Assembly (NCBI GenBank): GCA_030674155.1
Contig: CM060342.1
Coordinates: 10,234,707-10,267,919 of the forward strand
Length of the DNA stretch: 33,213 bases
Source: Stramonita haemastoma
Taxonomy: Eukaryota; Mollusca; Gastropoda; Neogastropoda; Muricidae
Reading direction: 5' to 3'
The position numbers and the translations under genes are program-made. The notes below the pieces were generated by a model. The model ran no database searches, was not told the origin of the DNA, and saw nothing but the letters and a program-made list of their open reading frames with translations. Numbering within the stretch: position 1 is the first letter of the stretch; the number at the start of each line of letters is the position of its first letter. Of the stretch, positions 8,995 to 20,148 are shown in pieces.

Positions 8995-10160
8995 TGGCCT
9001 GGGTCTGGTTCTTTGGTATGTAGCTCCACACTTTCTTTGTTCTGTTGGCATGTTGCTTTCCACAGTTTGCTTTGTCCTTTTGGCACATTGCTCCACAGTT
9101 TGCTTTGTTCTTTTGGCACGTTGCTCCACAGATTGCTTTGTTCTTTTGGCACATTGTTTGCTTTTATTGTGTTGGCACATTGCTCCACAGTTTTCTTTGT
9201 TCTTTGGCACATTGCTCCTTAGTTTTCTTTGTTCTTTTTTCCCATGTTGCTCCACGCTTTTTTTTGTTCTTTTTTCATGTTTGCATCCCACGTTTCTTTG
9301 TTCTTTTGGCACATTGCTCCAGTTTTCTTTGTTCTTTTGGCACACTGCTCCACAGTTTGCTTTGTTCCTTTGGCACATTGCTCCACAGTTTTCTTTGTTC
9401 TTTTGGCATGTTGCTGCACCGTTTTCTTTGTTCTTTTGGCGCATTGCTCCACAGTTTTCTTTGTTCTTTTGGCATGTTGCTGCCACAGTTTTCTTTGTTT
9501 TTGGCATGTTGCTCCACAGTTTGCTTTGTTCTTTTGGCACATTGCTCCAACTTTCTTTGTTCTATGCATGTAGCTTCACCCTTTGTTCTGTAGGCATGTT
9601 GCTCCATGCTTTCTTTGTTCTTTATCATGTTGCTCCACAGATTGCTTTGTTTTACCGAATGTTGCTCTACACTTTTATTTTGTTCTTTTGGCACTTTGCT
9701 CCATATTTTCTTTGTTCTTTTTGACATGCTGCTCCACAACTTTTTTTGTTCTGTGCATGTAGCTCCACCCTTTGTTCTGAAGGCAGGTTGCTCCAGACTT
9801 TGTTTTATGCCATGTTGCTCCATGCTTTCTTTGTTTCGTTGCCATGTTGCTCCAGAGTTTCCTCGTTCCATGCATATACGTCCACACTTTGTTCTATGGC
9901 ATGTTCCTCTTCCACTCATTATTGATTATTCTTTGGTACACAGCTGGAGACTTTGTTTTATACCTTGTTGCTCCATGGTTTCTTTGTTCTGTGGCATGCG
10001 GCTTCACAATTTCTTTCTTCAATTGCATGTAGCTCCACACTTTCTTTGTTGTTGTTTTTTTGCTTGTGTTTATAGTTTCTTTGTTTTTTTTTTGCATGTA
10101 GTTACAGTTCCTTTGTTCTATTGACATGTAGCTCCACACTTTGTTTGTTTTTCAAAGGCA
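8995..10160. repeat. 33-bp minisatellite, about 35 copies
   Basis: The unit contains ttctttggcacattgctcc followed by acagttttctttg. Copies are most regular at 9040-9560 and increasingly variable to about 10150. As 33 is a multiple of 3, several frames on both strands stay open for 60-220 codons (11-residue periodicity), which is expected from the array itself. No splice or promoter evidence for a protein. Confidence 0.92.
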
Positions 10161-10295
10161 GGTATTGTTATGATTTTTTGTTTTTTTTCATCATATTTTG
10201 TCAATTATATTTGTTGAATTTTTTTTTAGTTTAATATTTTGGGGTCATCATTTTTTTTCATTTGTGTGTGTGTGTGTGTGTGTGTTGTGTGTGTG

Positions 10296-10335
<40 letters not shown>

Positions 10336-10839
10336 GTGCGTGCGTGCGTGCGTGCGTGTGTGTGTGCATGCATACTTGCATGAATGTGTGTGTGTGTGCA
10401 TGTGTGTTGGGGGGTGCATGTATGTGTGCATACATGCATGTATTTGTCTATTTGCATATATTTTTTCATCAGCTGCGACCAAACTCCCTTATATAACATT
10501 CCACTGTGTGGTATCATCTAAGGTATTTGATTACAACTTTTTCTTCTTTTAGAAGAAAAACAGGGGGGGGGGGGGGGGGTTAGCCCTGTAATCTGTCTGA
10601 AGTTTCAACATCTGTACATATGTAATGAAATTTTTGTGACAGGTGTTTTATGCCTGTGTGAATGTATTGTGGAAGCGATCTATTGATGTGAAAAAATGTT
10701 TAAAAGCATTCAGAAATCGATTTGTATCTCTCTATGTCCACGCTAATGAATACTTGAGCTGCAAGTGTCATCTATGTTTGGATATAGATTATGTTTTTAT
10801 GGCCTCACGTTTTATTGTGGGAATAATCTTATTGTGAAC

Positions 10840-10908
<69 letters not shown>

Positions 10909-10940
10909 ACGCGTGCGTGCGTGCGCATGCGTGCGGGCAC
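10161..10940. repeat. AT-rich sequence with (GT)n/(GCGT)n tracts
   Basis: Contains (GT)n and (GCGT)n at 10263-10370, a G run at 10564-10580, about 250 bp of unique-looking sequence at 10590-10838, and (GT)n at 10840-10908. The unique piece has a 64-codon open frame with no recognised similarity; I do not call it a gene. Confidence 0.8.
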
Positions 10941-11292
10941 GCAAGTGTGTGTTATATTTTATTTTTCATTTCTTTGGGTTTGTTGTTGTGTTTGTGTTAT
11001 TTTGTTTTTCGTCTGGGTTTGTTTGTTTGTTTTTTGTTGTTGTTTTTTTGTTTTTTTTGGGGGGGGGGGGGTTAAGCAATATTTTCCCTATTTGAGAAAA
11101 TGCAAAACAATCTCTAGACTTCTCACCCTCTAGAATTAGTACCTGTCAAACACTCATTCAATCATCTAAACAATCAGTCAATCGGTCAATCCTGGTCAGT
11201 CATACTGCTAACTTTCCACAGACAACCACCACAGCACTAAAAGCCAATTAGAATCAGAAAAAAACGCAGATTTTTTTTTTTTTTTTTTTTTT

Positions 11293-12120
11293 GGGGGGGG
11301 GGGGCAGCCCTTTGGGGGGAGGGGGCAGCCAATTGGGGGAGGGGGGCAGCTATGGGGGGGAGGGGGACAGCTATGGGGGGAGGGGACAGCTATTGGGGGG
11401 GAGGGGGCGGCTATTGGGGGGGGGAGGGGGGCAGCTATTGGGAGGGAGGGAGGGGCAGCTATTGGGGGAGAGAGCAGCTATTGGGGGGGGAGGGGGAGTA
11501 ACTAGGGAGGGGGGGGCGGCAGCTATTGGGGGGAGGGGGGCAGCTATTGGGGGAGAGGGCAGCTATTGGTAGAGTGGGGGCAGCTATTGGGGGGGAGGGC
11601 AGCTATTGGGGGGAAGAGGGCAGCTATTGGTGGGGAAAGGGCAGCCAATTGGGGGGAGGGGCAGCTATTGGGGGGAGGGGGCGCCATTGGGGGAGGGGGC
11701 AGCATTGGGGGGGGGCAGCATTGGGGGGGGGGGAGTATTGGGGGAGGGGGGAGCAGCAATTGGGGGGGGAGGGGGCAGCCAATTGGGGGGGAGGGGGAGT
11801 ATTGGGGGGAGAGGGCAGCCAATTGGGGGGGAGGGCAGCATTGGGGGGAGAGGGGCAGCATATTGGGGGGAGAGGGCAGCCAATTGGGGGGGAGAGGGGG
11901 CAGCCATTGGGGGGAGGGGCAGCCAATTGGGGGGGGGGGAGGGAGGGCAGCCAATTGGGGGGGAGGGGGCAGCCAATTGGGGGGAGGGGGCAGCCAATTG
12001 GGGGGGAGGGGGGCAGCCAATTGGGGGGGGGGCAGCATTGGGGGAGGGGGGCAGCCAATTGGGGGGGAGGGGGGGGCAGCCAATTGGGGGGGGGGGGAGC
12101 AATTGGGGGGGGAGGGGGGG
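11293..12120 (+). repeat. G-run minisatellite (about 20-bp unit, ~40 copies)
   Basis: 830 bp of G runs of four to twelve separated by cagctattg or cagccaattg, starting right after a T run at 11271-11292. Early copies carry cagctattg and later copies mostly cagccaattg. Every unit has runs able to join a G-quadruplex. Frames give only Gly-rich or Pro-rich repeats. Confidence 0.95.
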
Positions 12121-12547
12121 TACTGCACTAATTGTTCAGGTAGTATGCCATGGCATAGATTGAAATGGCAATGTCTGTCTGCTCTTCAGGAACAATCTCA
12201 GCAGACTAAAAAAATTTTTTTTAAAAACCAAGAACAAAAACACAAACAAAACAGCCAATAAACCAAACCAAACCGACAAAGCAAAATGTACAATTAAAAA
12301 AAACACTTTATCCGTTATGTTACTTATCCTTGTATTTGTTATAGTGGAAAATGGGATGGGAGCATAAGAAAGGGTGGCGTGATGGAGGGTCATTAATATG
12401 TTTGTTTATCTCTCTGTGCCATCATTATTTAGATGTAACGACAAGAAAAAATTATATTGTTCTGTGTTCGGTGTGGAAGAACGCCATAGAGAAATATTGA
12501 GGTTTTAATCTTTTTTGAGAGCGTGTACTGTGGAGTCGGGAACAAAA

Positions 12548-12548
<1 letters not shown>
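12121..12548. other. Unique AT-rich spacer, no gene seen
   Basis: Non-repetitive sequence with A runs at 12210-12300. No recognisable protein, RNA or repeat. An aataaa at 12256 is isolated and not assigned. Confidence 0.5.
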
Positions 12549-12610
<62 letters not shown>

Positions 12611-12800
12611 GTGTGTGTGTGTGTGTGCGTGTGTGTGCGTTCGTGTGTGTGTGTGCGTTCGTGTGCGTTCGTGTGTGTGTGCGTGCGTGCGTGTGTGTGT
12701 GTGCGTGTGTGTGTGTGTGTGTGCGTGTGTGTGTGCGTGTTCGTGCGTATGCGTGTGTGCGTGCGTGCGTGTGTACGTGTTTGTATGTGTGTGTGTGATG
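12549..12800. repeat. (GT)n with GCGT and GTTC variants
   Basis: A pure (GT)n block to 12610, then GT mixed with gcgt and gttcgt. Microsatellite only. Confidence 0.95.
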
Positions 12801-13240
12801 ATTTCTAGAGTATTTTTGTGATAAAATGATTGTTTGTATACAGAGTTTTGTTTTTATGGTGGTTTGTTACCATCATCCATACATTATATTAATATGCTAT
12901 ATATTATATAATGATGGATGAACTTTATCATGGGTGTTGTTACATCCCTGCTGTTTATTAATGCGGCCTTAAAAAAAACGTCTGTTACGCATCTTCATCA
13001 GATTTGTTATTGTCTTTTGAATATTATTATGCAGTACAGCTGCTGATATTCGTTTTTTTTTGTGTTTTCTATGTTATTATATGCTACAATAACAACAACA
13101 AAACAAAATCCCTGTGTGTTCAGGAGACATACATTTCCAGCGGAAATTAAAAACGTTTTATTGGGAAATTTGTCTGTTGTCTTGTCTGTTTGTCTGTCTG
13201 AGTGTTTCATCCTCTCTGTGTCTGTCTCTGTCTGTTCATC
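12801..13240. other. Unique AT-rich spacer, no gene seen
   Basis: Includes a near-palindromic tatatta block around 12885-12912, then ordinary sequence that passes into tctg repeats from about 13170. No gene or RNA supported. Confidence 0.5.
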
Positions 13241-13263
13241 TGTCTTTCTGTCTCCCCCCCCCC

Positions 13264-13324
<61 letters not shown>

Positions 13325-13566
13325 AGTCCTCCCCCTTTCTCCCTCTCTGTGACTATTAGTGTGTCTGTCTGTCTGTCCCTACCTCCCTCTCTCACTCTCC
13401 TTCTGTAATGCGTGGGCACGCGTGCACATACACATATTCATACAAAAATACACACATACAGGGCAGACAGACAGACAGACAGACAGACAGGCATATATAC
13501 ATACATACATACATAAGACAAAACACACACACCCCCACGCACGCACGGACGGACGGACGCATGCAG

Positions 13567-13607
<41 letters not shown>

Positions 13608-13640
13608 ACACACACACAACAACACACACACACACACACA

Positions 13641-13706
<66 letters not shown>

Positions 13707-13715
13707 CTCTCTGTG
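13241..13715. repeat. Compound poly-C/(CT)n, (CAGA)n, (CATA)n, (GGAC)n, (CA)n, (CT)n array
   Basis: A run of different simple repeats, with pure pyrimidine tracts at 13252-13321 and 13641-13712. These can form triplex (H-DNA) structures in principle. Confidence 0.95.
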
Positions 13716-14380
13716 TGCTGTTTGGCTATAGTTCAGTACCACAATCACTGAAGCATTTGAGGCTCGACTTCAATGGCCGATGTATTGAAAAAAACACCAT
13801 GCGTGGCACCTTGAGAATAGTCTATCAGCCCTCTGAATAGAGAGACAGAATACCCTTTATGGTTTTTATTTTGGAGTGTGTGAGTGCGTGCGTGCGTGCG
13901 TGGTGTAAGTAAGTCAGTCTTCAATTTTAATGTCTTTCCACTTTAAGTGATACCAGACGACCCTTTAAAATAGGAGACTGAATAGGTTAGAGAGAGAGGG
14001 GGGGGAGGGCTAGAGAGAGATCGACTATCAGGTGTTGTGTGTGTAGCACGCGCGCGCGAGCGTGCGTGCGTGGTGCGTGTGTGGGGTGTGTGTGTGTGTG
14101 GTGTGTGTTTTGTGTGTGTGTGTGTGTGTAATAGATAATAACAGCAAATGAAAACATATTCTTTACATTAACAGATCAAGAAAAAGTTTTGAATGTAAAA
14201 ATCCAAACAGAAACTACATGAACTACAATAAATGCCCCATAGTACTAGCAACAAACCTTTAGCATGTCAAACGTTTAGATTCAAAACTTTGTCAATGGAA
14301 TCTCAGAAAAGGCAGGGAGAAGAGGTTTTAAATTCAATTCTTACATTCAAGTATGATATGGGTATTTGAAATATATTCGT
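13716..14380. other. Spacer with GT/GCGT tract, no gene seen
   Basis: Unique-looking sequence at 13716-13880 and 14130-14375 around simple repeats at 13880-13905 and 13990-14128 (gcgcgcgcgag, GT). No ORF worth calling. Confidence 0.55.
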
Positions 14381-14396
14381 GTGGGGTGTGTGTGTG

Positions 14397-14427
<31 letters not shown>

Positions 14428-14529
14428 CGTGTGTGTTTTGTGTGTGTGTGAGAGAGAGAGAGAGAGATTGTGTTTTGTGTGTGTGTGTGTGTGTGTGTGG
14501 TGGGGCGCGCGCGCGCGCGCGTCGGCGTA

Positions 14530-14560
<31 letters not shown>

Positions 14561-14693
14561 TTGTGTGTGTGCGCGCGCGCGCGTGTGTGTGTGTGTGCGC
14601 GTGCGGTGTGCATGAGAGAGAGAGAGAGGAAGAGAGAGGATTGTGTGTGAGAGAGAGTTTTGGTGGTACCCAGCAAACACCACACACACACGC

Positions 14694-14738
<45 letters not shown>

Positions 14739-14745
14739 ACACACA
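14381..14745. repeat. Alternating purine-pyrimidine tracts (GT)n, (GC)n, (GA)n, then (CA)n
   Basis: Blocks of GT, gagagaga and gcgcgcgc (14505-14521 and 14571-14582) alternate, followed by (CA)n at 14683-14745. GT and GC blocks are classical Z-DNA-forming sequence. Confidence 0.93.
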
Positions 14746-14984
14746 CGATCAATGAAGACGCGCCAGATGATAAGCATTCGTTTGTTTTTTCTTCTTTTTT
14801 TTTTCTTTTTTTTTGCAGGACTGAAGCAAGCCGTACTATGACCTTCATAAAGGTCAAAATTTGCACCAATATTTTGTTTCCTATACAGCACAGACTTGTT
14901 TGTATTACATGCAGTATGTATGTATATCAGCACAAAAACCGACAGAGAATACTGCAGTGGTGTTTTGATTGATTTGTATCATTT

Positions 14985-15050
14985 GTACATCACTTTAATT
15001 AAGTCACGGCAGATTTCTCTGCTGCCCCCGGGGAGAAGCGCTTCAGACAA
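14985..15050 (-). repeat. Fragment of dispersed repeat family D
   Basis: The minus strand has the block seen near 29740-29800: gggcagcagagaaatctgcc and gtgatgtacaa. Only the 3' part is present, cut off at the G run at 15051. Confidence 0.6.
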
Positions 15051-15082
<32 letters not shown>

Positions 15083-15086
<4 letters not shown>

Positions 15087-15438
15087 TTGGATAGCCTGGT
15101 GGTCAGAGTGATGCGCCCGTGATCTTCTGACCCGGGTTCGAATCTCGTTCAAGAGGATTTTTCCTCTGGGGTTAGCATCAGTGCCGACTCCGCTCCCCCC
15201 CAGAAGTCCTTCGAATGAGACTTTAAAAACCGAGGTCCCGTGTGCCAACGCTCGCAGAACATCTTGTGCAACGTTAAAGCCCGTTCCGCTTTTTGGAAGA
15301 GTAGGCCTTTGTGTGCCGGTGGGAACGGATGACAGACTTAACAAAACTAAATACGCAAAACGGGGACTGAATGTAAAAAAAAAACCACACGAGTACTTAT
15401 TCCATTATCCTCGAAATTAAAGATTAAAAAAAAAATCA
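15083..15438 (+). mobile_element. tRNA-derived SINE, family A, full length, moderately diverged
   Basis: Head ggatagcctggtggtcagag, B box gggttcgaatct at 15134-15145, core cttcgaatgagactttaaaa, body ttccgctttttggaagagta and an A-rich end after tattccattatcctcga. A G run of more than 30 bases directly precedes the head. Confidence 0.9.
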
Positions 15439-15597
15439 TTGCAAGGCCGTTAAGTACAAAAACACACTGGATAAAAGTTTGCGCGTATGAACTCTTGAAG
15501 AAGAGTAGCCTACTGCGTCATTTTGGCAGCCTCACTCCGATTCGGGTGATTTATTTTTCTCCTTTTTAAAGAAAATCCAGGTTGTTCTACTGATAAT

Positions 15598-15710
15598 TTG
15601 TCATGGCTGAAGACAATTTCAATGTAACATTATAAAACATAACAATATCCTTAACATAGCTCTTGGCAAAATAGCTTCGTTGACAAAGCTTTTTGACCTG
15701 GGTTAGGAAA
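15598..15710 (+). repeat. Single diverged copy of the 84-bp repeat
   Basis: Reads tgtcatggctgaagacaatt and cataacaatatcc, then ctcttggcaaaatagctt, in the order of the 8631-8966 array and the sequence just after it (gacctgggt matches gcctgggt). The unit is therefore dispersed, and the array at 8.6 kb is a local expansion. Confidence 0.8.
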
Positions 15711-15732
15711 AAAAGTCTTTGAGAAAACCGGC

Positions 15733-15860
15733 TCTGTGTGTGTGTGGTGTGTGTGTGTGGGTGTGTGTGTGTTGTGTGTGTGCGTGTGTGCGTGTGTGCG
15801 TGCGTGCGTGTTTGTTTGGGTGTGTGCGTGTGTGTTTTTTGTTTTTGTGTGTTGTTTTTT
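15733..15860. repeat. (GT)n with GCGT variants
   Basis: GT microsatellite with ggtg, gcgt and ttt interruptions. Confidence 0.93.
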
Positions 15861-16019
15861 CAGAAGTCCTCTGTGTTCCTGATTCACCGTCAAAGCGGTT
15901 GCACACAATAATGACAGGGTAAGCCTTCAACGCTTTATGCCTTATTTATGCACCCCACCCCCATAAAAGGAAAGAAAGAAAAAAATGTTCTAAAGCGCGG
16001 TCGATGGAGGTTTGTAGAT

Positions 16020-16300
16020 TAACCTCGCGCGCGCAATGCACGCACACACGCACGCATGCCACACACCGCGCGCGCGTGCGCACACACCAACACGTTACAA
16101 AACTGCAAACACACACGCGAAGGAATGAAACAAAACAAACCATGGGCGTGCTTATCCGTTATCCTCGAAATAAAGAAATAAGAAAATTAAAAAAAAAAAC
16201 AACCCACGCACTCACATGCACGCGCGCGCGCGTAACACACACACACAACACCACACACACACACACACAACACACACACACACAAACCCCACACACACAG
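16020..16300 (+). repeat. CA/CG-rich repeats around a decayed SINE A 3' end
   Basis: gcgcgcgc and cacacgca blocks lie on both sides of 16094-16198, which keeps the SINE A features ttacaaaactgcaaacac and gcttatccgttatcctcga plus an A-rich tail. Confidence 0.7.
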
Positions 16301-16645
16301 CTTGAAAAAAAACTCCATTGCATCACCCGAACGACTTCTTTTGAAGTTGCGACCAGGAAATCAGATCACAGTCCCGATTTTGCTGATGTCGGTTAGTATG
16401 TCACAAACTTGAATATTAGTTTGTTGCAAGTACTTTTATATCATCATTGTTGTTGTTGATATCAGTGTTGTTACTGTTTTCGTCAGGTCAGAGCAAAATC
16501 TCTGCTACAGTTAGGACAGTAAAACTGTACCACCTGCGTCTGTCTCCGTTGCCTTGTGGTTATTATTTCCCTTGAGTGGGGGAAAAAGGCTATGTAATGG
16601 GAGATAGAAACCCAGGGGAGAAAATCTTGCTGCCATATAGGCCTA
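16301..16645. other. Unique spacer, no gene seen
   Basis: Ordinary mixed sequence with a short (TTG)n at 16447. No gene, RNA or known repeat recognised. Confidence 0.45.
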
Positions 16646-16785
16646 AATTTGGGAAAGAAAGGGGAAGGGGGGGGGGAGGGGGAGAGGGGGGTGGAGGGGG
16701 GGGGGGGGGGGGGGGGGGGGTGGAGGAGAGGGGGGAAGAGAAAGAGGAGGAGAGAGATGGAGGAGGGGGAGAGAGAGAGAGAGGG

Positions 16786-16832
<47 letters not shown>

Positions 16833-17106
16833 ATAATCTTTTGAATGAATGAATACCTTCATTTTTCAAAGATTACAGAGTAAGTATTACTTTTTTTCAT
16901 CCAGCCCTTGCCCTGATTAGGGATATAGTATATATATATTTTTAAAAGTTACACTAAAAAAAAGAAAATGAAATAAAGGTAATAGTTAACAGAACCGAGA
17001 GAGAGAGAAAAGAAAGAAAGAAAGAAAGAAAGGGAGAGGAGAGAGAGAGAGGGAAGGGGGGGGGGGGGGGCACTACATCACACAGACAGAGAGAGAGAGG
17101 GGGGGG
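16646..17106 (+). repeat. Two polypurine tracts (G runs, GGAGA, GA)
   Basis: Near-pure purines at 16647-16832, with a G run at 16698-16720, and again at 16995-17106. These are candidate triplex or G-quadruplex DNA. Confidence 0.92.
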
Positions 17107-17182
17107 TGAGGGGCTTTGCGCCAACAGTTTTATAATATTTCATGTTGTTCCATTATAAGCCCCCAAACACCACGAAAGACCA

Positions 17183-17335
17183 TAAAGGTAGAGGTGTCCC
17201 ATAACCTCTGTGGTCGTAGGGGAGCGAGGGCATCACAGACCTCAGCTTCTCTAGGGGGCCAGCATATTCGAGGCGGCGCCCATCTCCCCTCCCTCCGCAC
17301 TTTACCTTCCCTGACCCTCAAGAGGACAGACTTGG
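17183..17335 (+). repeat. Dispersed repeat family B (copy 2)
   Basis: Carries ggtgtcccataacctctgtg, gacctcagcttctctagggg and ggcggcgcccatctc as in copy 1; it ends after ccttccctgaccctcaagag. Confidence 0.78.
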
Positions 17336-17479
17336 GAGGTAAAACAAATAAGAAGAGAGATGACATAAAAAGAAGCCCCAAGGAAAAGAAAAAAAAACAA
17401 AAAAAAATAAAAGTGATAGAAAAGGGAAAATGTCCTAGCACAAATTTCCAGCAGGTGTGGATGCTATTTAACTGAAAGA

Positions 17480-17614
17480 GCCCCCGGCCCCCCAGGGGGG
17501 GGGCGCCAAAACAGAAAAATTTTCTATGCACGGGGATTTTTCCTCCCCCCCCTTTCACCCCCCCCCCCTCCCCCCCCCCCGGGAAATCAAAGACCAATTT
17601 GTTTCCACCGACTT

Positions 17615-17661
<47 letters not shown>

Positions 17662-18113
17662 AATAGTTTTTCATTCGCTAAAATTTAAACCAGCCCCGGG
17701 GCTTTCCTTTTTTAAATTGAATTAAAAAGGGGGCCAAACCATTTTTTGACAAAAAAAAAAAACCCCCCCCCCAAAAAAAACCAAAAAAAAAAAAAAAACC
17801 AAAAAAAAACCCAAAAAAAAAAAAAAAACCCCCCCCAAAAAAAAAACAAAAAAACAAAAAAAAACAAAAAAAAAAACCCAAAAAAAACAAAACCCAAAAA
17901 AAAAACAAAAAAAAAAAAACTTTATCAAAAACAACAAAAACAACTACAAAAAAAATTTTGGCACGTGATGTAATTGGCAACAAAACGTTGTTTGGGTGTT
18001 TTGTTGTGTGTGTGTGGTTTGGTTGTGGGTTGGTTGTTGTGGTTGTGTGTGTGGGGGTTATTTTATTGGGGGTTTAACGGGGGCAGGGCTTTTTGGGAGC
18101 ACTAAACGATGTT
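17480..18113. other. Homopolymer-rich, low-quality-looking sequence at contig edge
   Basis: Long G, C and A runs, including a 57-base G run around 17624-17680 and about 200 bases of A with scattered C at 17751-17955, lead directly to the N gap. This resembles uncorrected long-read sequence; any ORF here is unreliable. Confidence 0.75.
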
Positions 18114-18213
18114 NNNNNNNNNNNNNNNNNNNNNNNNNNNNNNNNNNNNNNNNNNNNNNNNNNNNNNNNNNNNNNNNNNNNNNNNNNNNNNNNNNNNNNN
18201 NNNNNNNNNNNNN
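18114..18213. other. Assembly gap (100 N)
   Basis: Exactly 100 N bases, a conventional scaffold gap size, so the true length is unknown. A (GT)n tract begins directly after it (18214-18278). Confidence 0.99.
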
Positions 18214-18280
<67 letters not shown>

Positions 18281-18283
<3 letters not shown>

Positions 18284-18540
18284 GATTGTCATCCGTCCCT
18301 ACCGGCATAAAATGACTTACTCTTCCTAAAGCCGGAACCGGTTTTTAACGTGTTTGCATAATATTCTGTTATGTTTTCGCACACAGTGCCTCGGTTTATA
18401 GTCTCATCCGAAGGACTGAGAAATTCAATTCGATTTTCTCGTCAAAGGGGGGAAGAAAAGGCTGGGAATGGAACCAAGAACCTCATGGTTTACTCGTTAG
18501 GCCGGTGAAGGTCTAAACCATCCTGCCATCTTCCATGTTT
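18281..18540 (-). mobile_element. tRNA-derived SINE, family A, heavily diverged
   Basis: Minus-strand similarity through the body (complement of catccgtccctaccggca), the core (cggtttatagtctcatccga, shared almost exactly with the copy at 20650) and a worn B box (ggaatggaacc). The head is degenerate. Confidence 0.75.
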
Positions 18541-18920
18541 CAAGGCATAAAAAGTCATACCCCTGATTAGCAATGTTGCGTCATTATTCCAATCGGTTAG
18601 GCCTATATTCAGCAATAATGATAACAACAGCATTCATGTTTTTCGTGTATTCACTGTTGCTGAAACCTTAAGGTTAAAGTTAAACTGAAAAAAGTTGCAT
18701 CCCGTTCATTCAGAACTAAAGATTCTATCAGTGCCGTAAATAGGATCCACTAAATTCAGATCATAAGCACACTGTCAGATAGAGACAAGAAACACATACA
18801 GAGAAAGAAAGAGAAAGACAGAAAGTGAAAGGGATGATGTGACACTGTTACATATACACTGATACACATAAAAGAATAAAATAAAAATAAATGATGATAA
18901 TAAAATAAAACAAAGCATTC
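18541..18920. other. Unique AT-rich spacer, no gene seen
   Basis: Mixed sequence ending in gagaaagaaag and A-rich sequence before the minisatellite. Nothing recognised. Confidence 0.45.
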
Positions 18921-20148
18921 TCCTCTTCCTTTCTCTTCACTTGACTGCCCTCCTCCCCTCTCTTCTTTTGACTGCCCTCCTCCAATCTCATCACTTGACT
19001 GCCCTCCTCCAGTCTCTTCACTTGACTGCCCTCCTCCAATCTCTTCACTTGACTGCCCTCCTCCAATCTCTTCACTTGACTGCCCTCCTCCAATCTCTTC
19101 ACTTGACTGCCCTCCTCCAATCTCTTCACTTGACTGCCCTCCTCCAATCTCTTCACTTGACTGCCCTCCTCCAATCTCTTGACTTGACTGCCCTCCTCCA
19201 ATCTCTTCACTTGACTGCCCTCCTCCAATCTCTTCACTTGACTGCCCTCCTCAATCTCTTCACTTGACTGCCCTCCTCCAATCTCTTCACTTGACTGCCC
19301 TCCTCCAATCTCTTCACTTGACTGCCCTCCTCCAATCTCTTCACTTGACTGCCCTCCTCCAATCTCTTCACTTGACTGCCCTCCTCCAATCTCTTCACTT
19401 GACTGCCCTCCTCCAATCTCTTCACTTGACTGCCCTCCTCCAATCTCTTCACTTGACTGCCCTCCTCCAATCTCTTCACTTGACTGCCCTCCTCCAATCT
19501 CTTCACTTGACTGCCCTCCTCCAATCTCTTCACTTGACTTGACTGCCCTCCTCCAATCTCTTCACTTGACTGCCCTCCTCCTGTCTCTTCACTTGACTGC
19601 CCTCCTCCTCTCTCTTCACTTGACTTGACTGCCCTCCTCCAATCTCTTCACTTGTTGACTGCCCTCCTCCTCAATCTCTTCACTTGACTGTCCTCCAATC
19701 TCTTCACTTGACTGCCCTCCTCCATGTCTCTTCACTTGACTGCCCTCTCCATCTCTTCACTTGACTGCCCTCCTCCTGTCTCTTCTTTTGACTGCCCTTC
19801 TCCTGTCTCTTCTTTGACTGCCCTCCTCCTGTCTCTTCTTTTGACTGCCCTCCTCCTTTTCTTCTGCTTCTTTTTGACTGCCCTCCTCCAATCTCTTCAC
19901 TTGACTGCCCTCCTCCACTCTCTTCACTTGACTGCCCTCCTCCAATCTCTTCACTTGACTGCCCTCCTCCAATCTCTTGACTTGACTGCCCTCCTCCAAT
20001 CTCTTCACTTGACTGCCCTCCTCCAATCTCTTCACTTGACTGCCCTTTTTCTGTCTCTTCACTTGACTGCCCTTCTCCTGTCTCTTCTTTTGACTGCCCT
20101 CCTCCTGTCTCTTCTTTTGACTGCCCTCCTCTCTGTCTCTTCTTTTGA
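18921..20148. repeat. 27-bp minisatellite, about 45 copies
   Basis: The unit contains cttgactgccctcctccaat followed by ctcttca. Copies at about 19010-19540 are almost identical; both ends hold variants (gtctcttcttttgac) and indels. On the minus strand it reads as a 9-residue repeat, KRLEEGSQV, open over three stretches (up to 129 codons) and broken by indels between. The periodicity of 27 explains the open frames. The C- and T-rich strand is +. Confidence 0.95.

Noticed and set aside
8995..10160. A secreted or membrane protein of about 180-220 residues in the 33-bp array
   Set aside because: Frame openness follows from the period being a multiple of 3; several frames are open at once and no start, splice or domain evidence exists.
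10643..10837. 64-codon open frame in unique sequence
   Set aside because: No recognised similarity, no splice context and plain AT-rich composition; could be 3' UTR or spacer.
11293..12261. Glycine-rich (plus) or proline-rich (minus) protein in the G-run array
   Set aside because: All frames give equivalent low-complexity repeats with indels; no gene structure.
18921..20148. CRISPR-like appearance of the regular 27-bp and 33-bp repeats
   Set aside because: Repeats are directly contiguous with no unique spacers, no cas genes, and the window is animal DNA.
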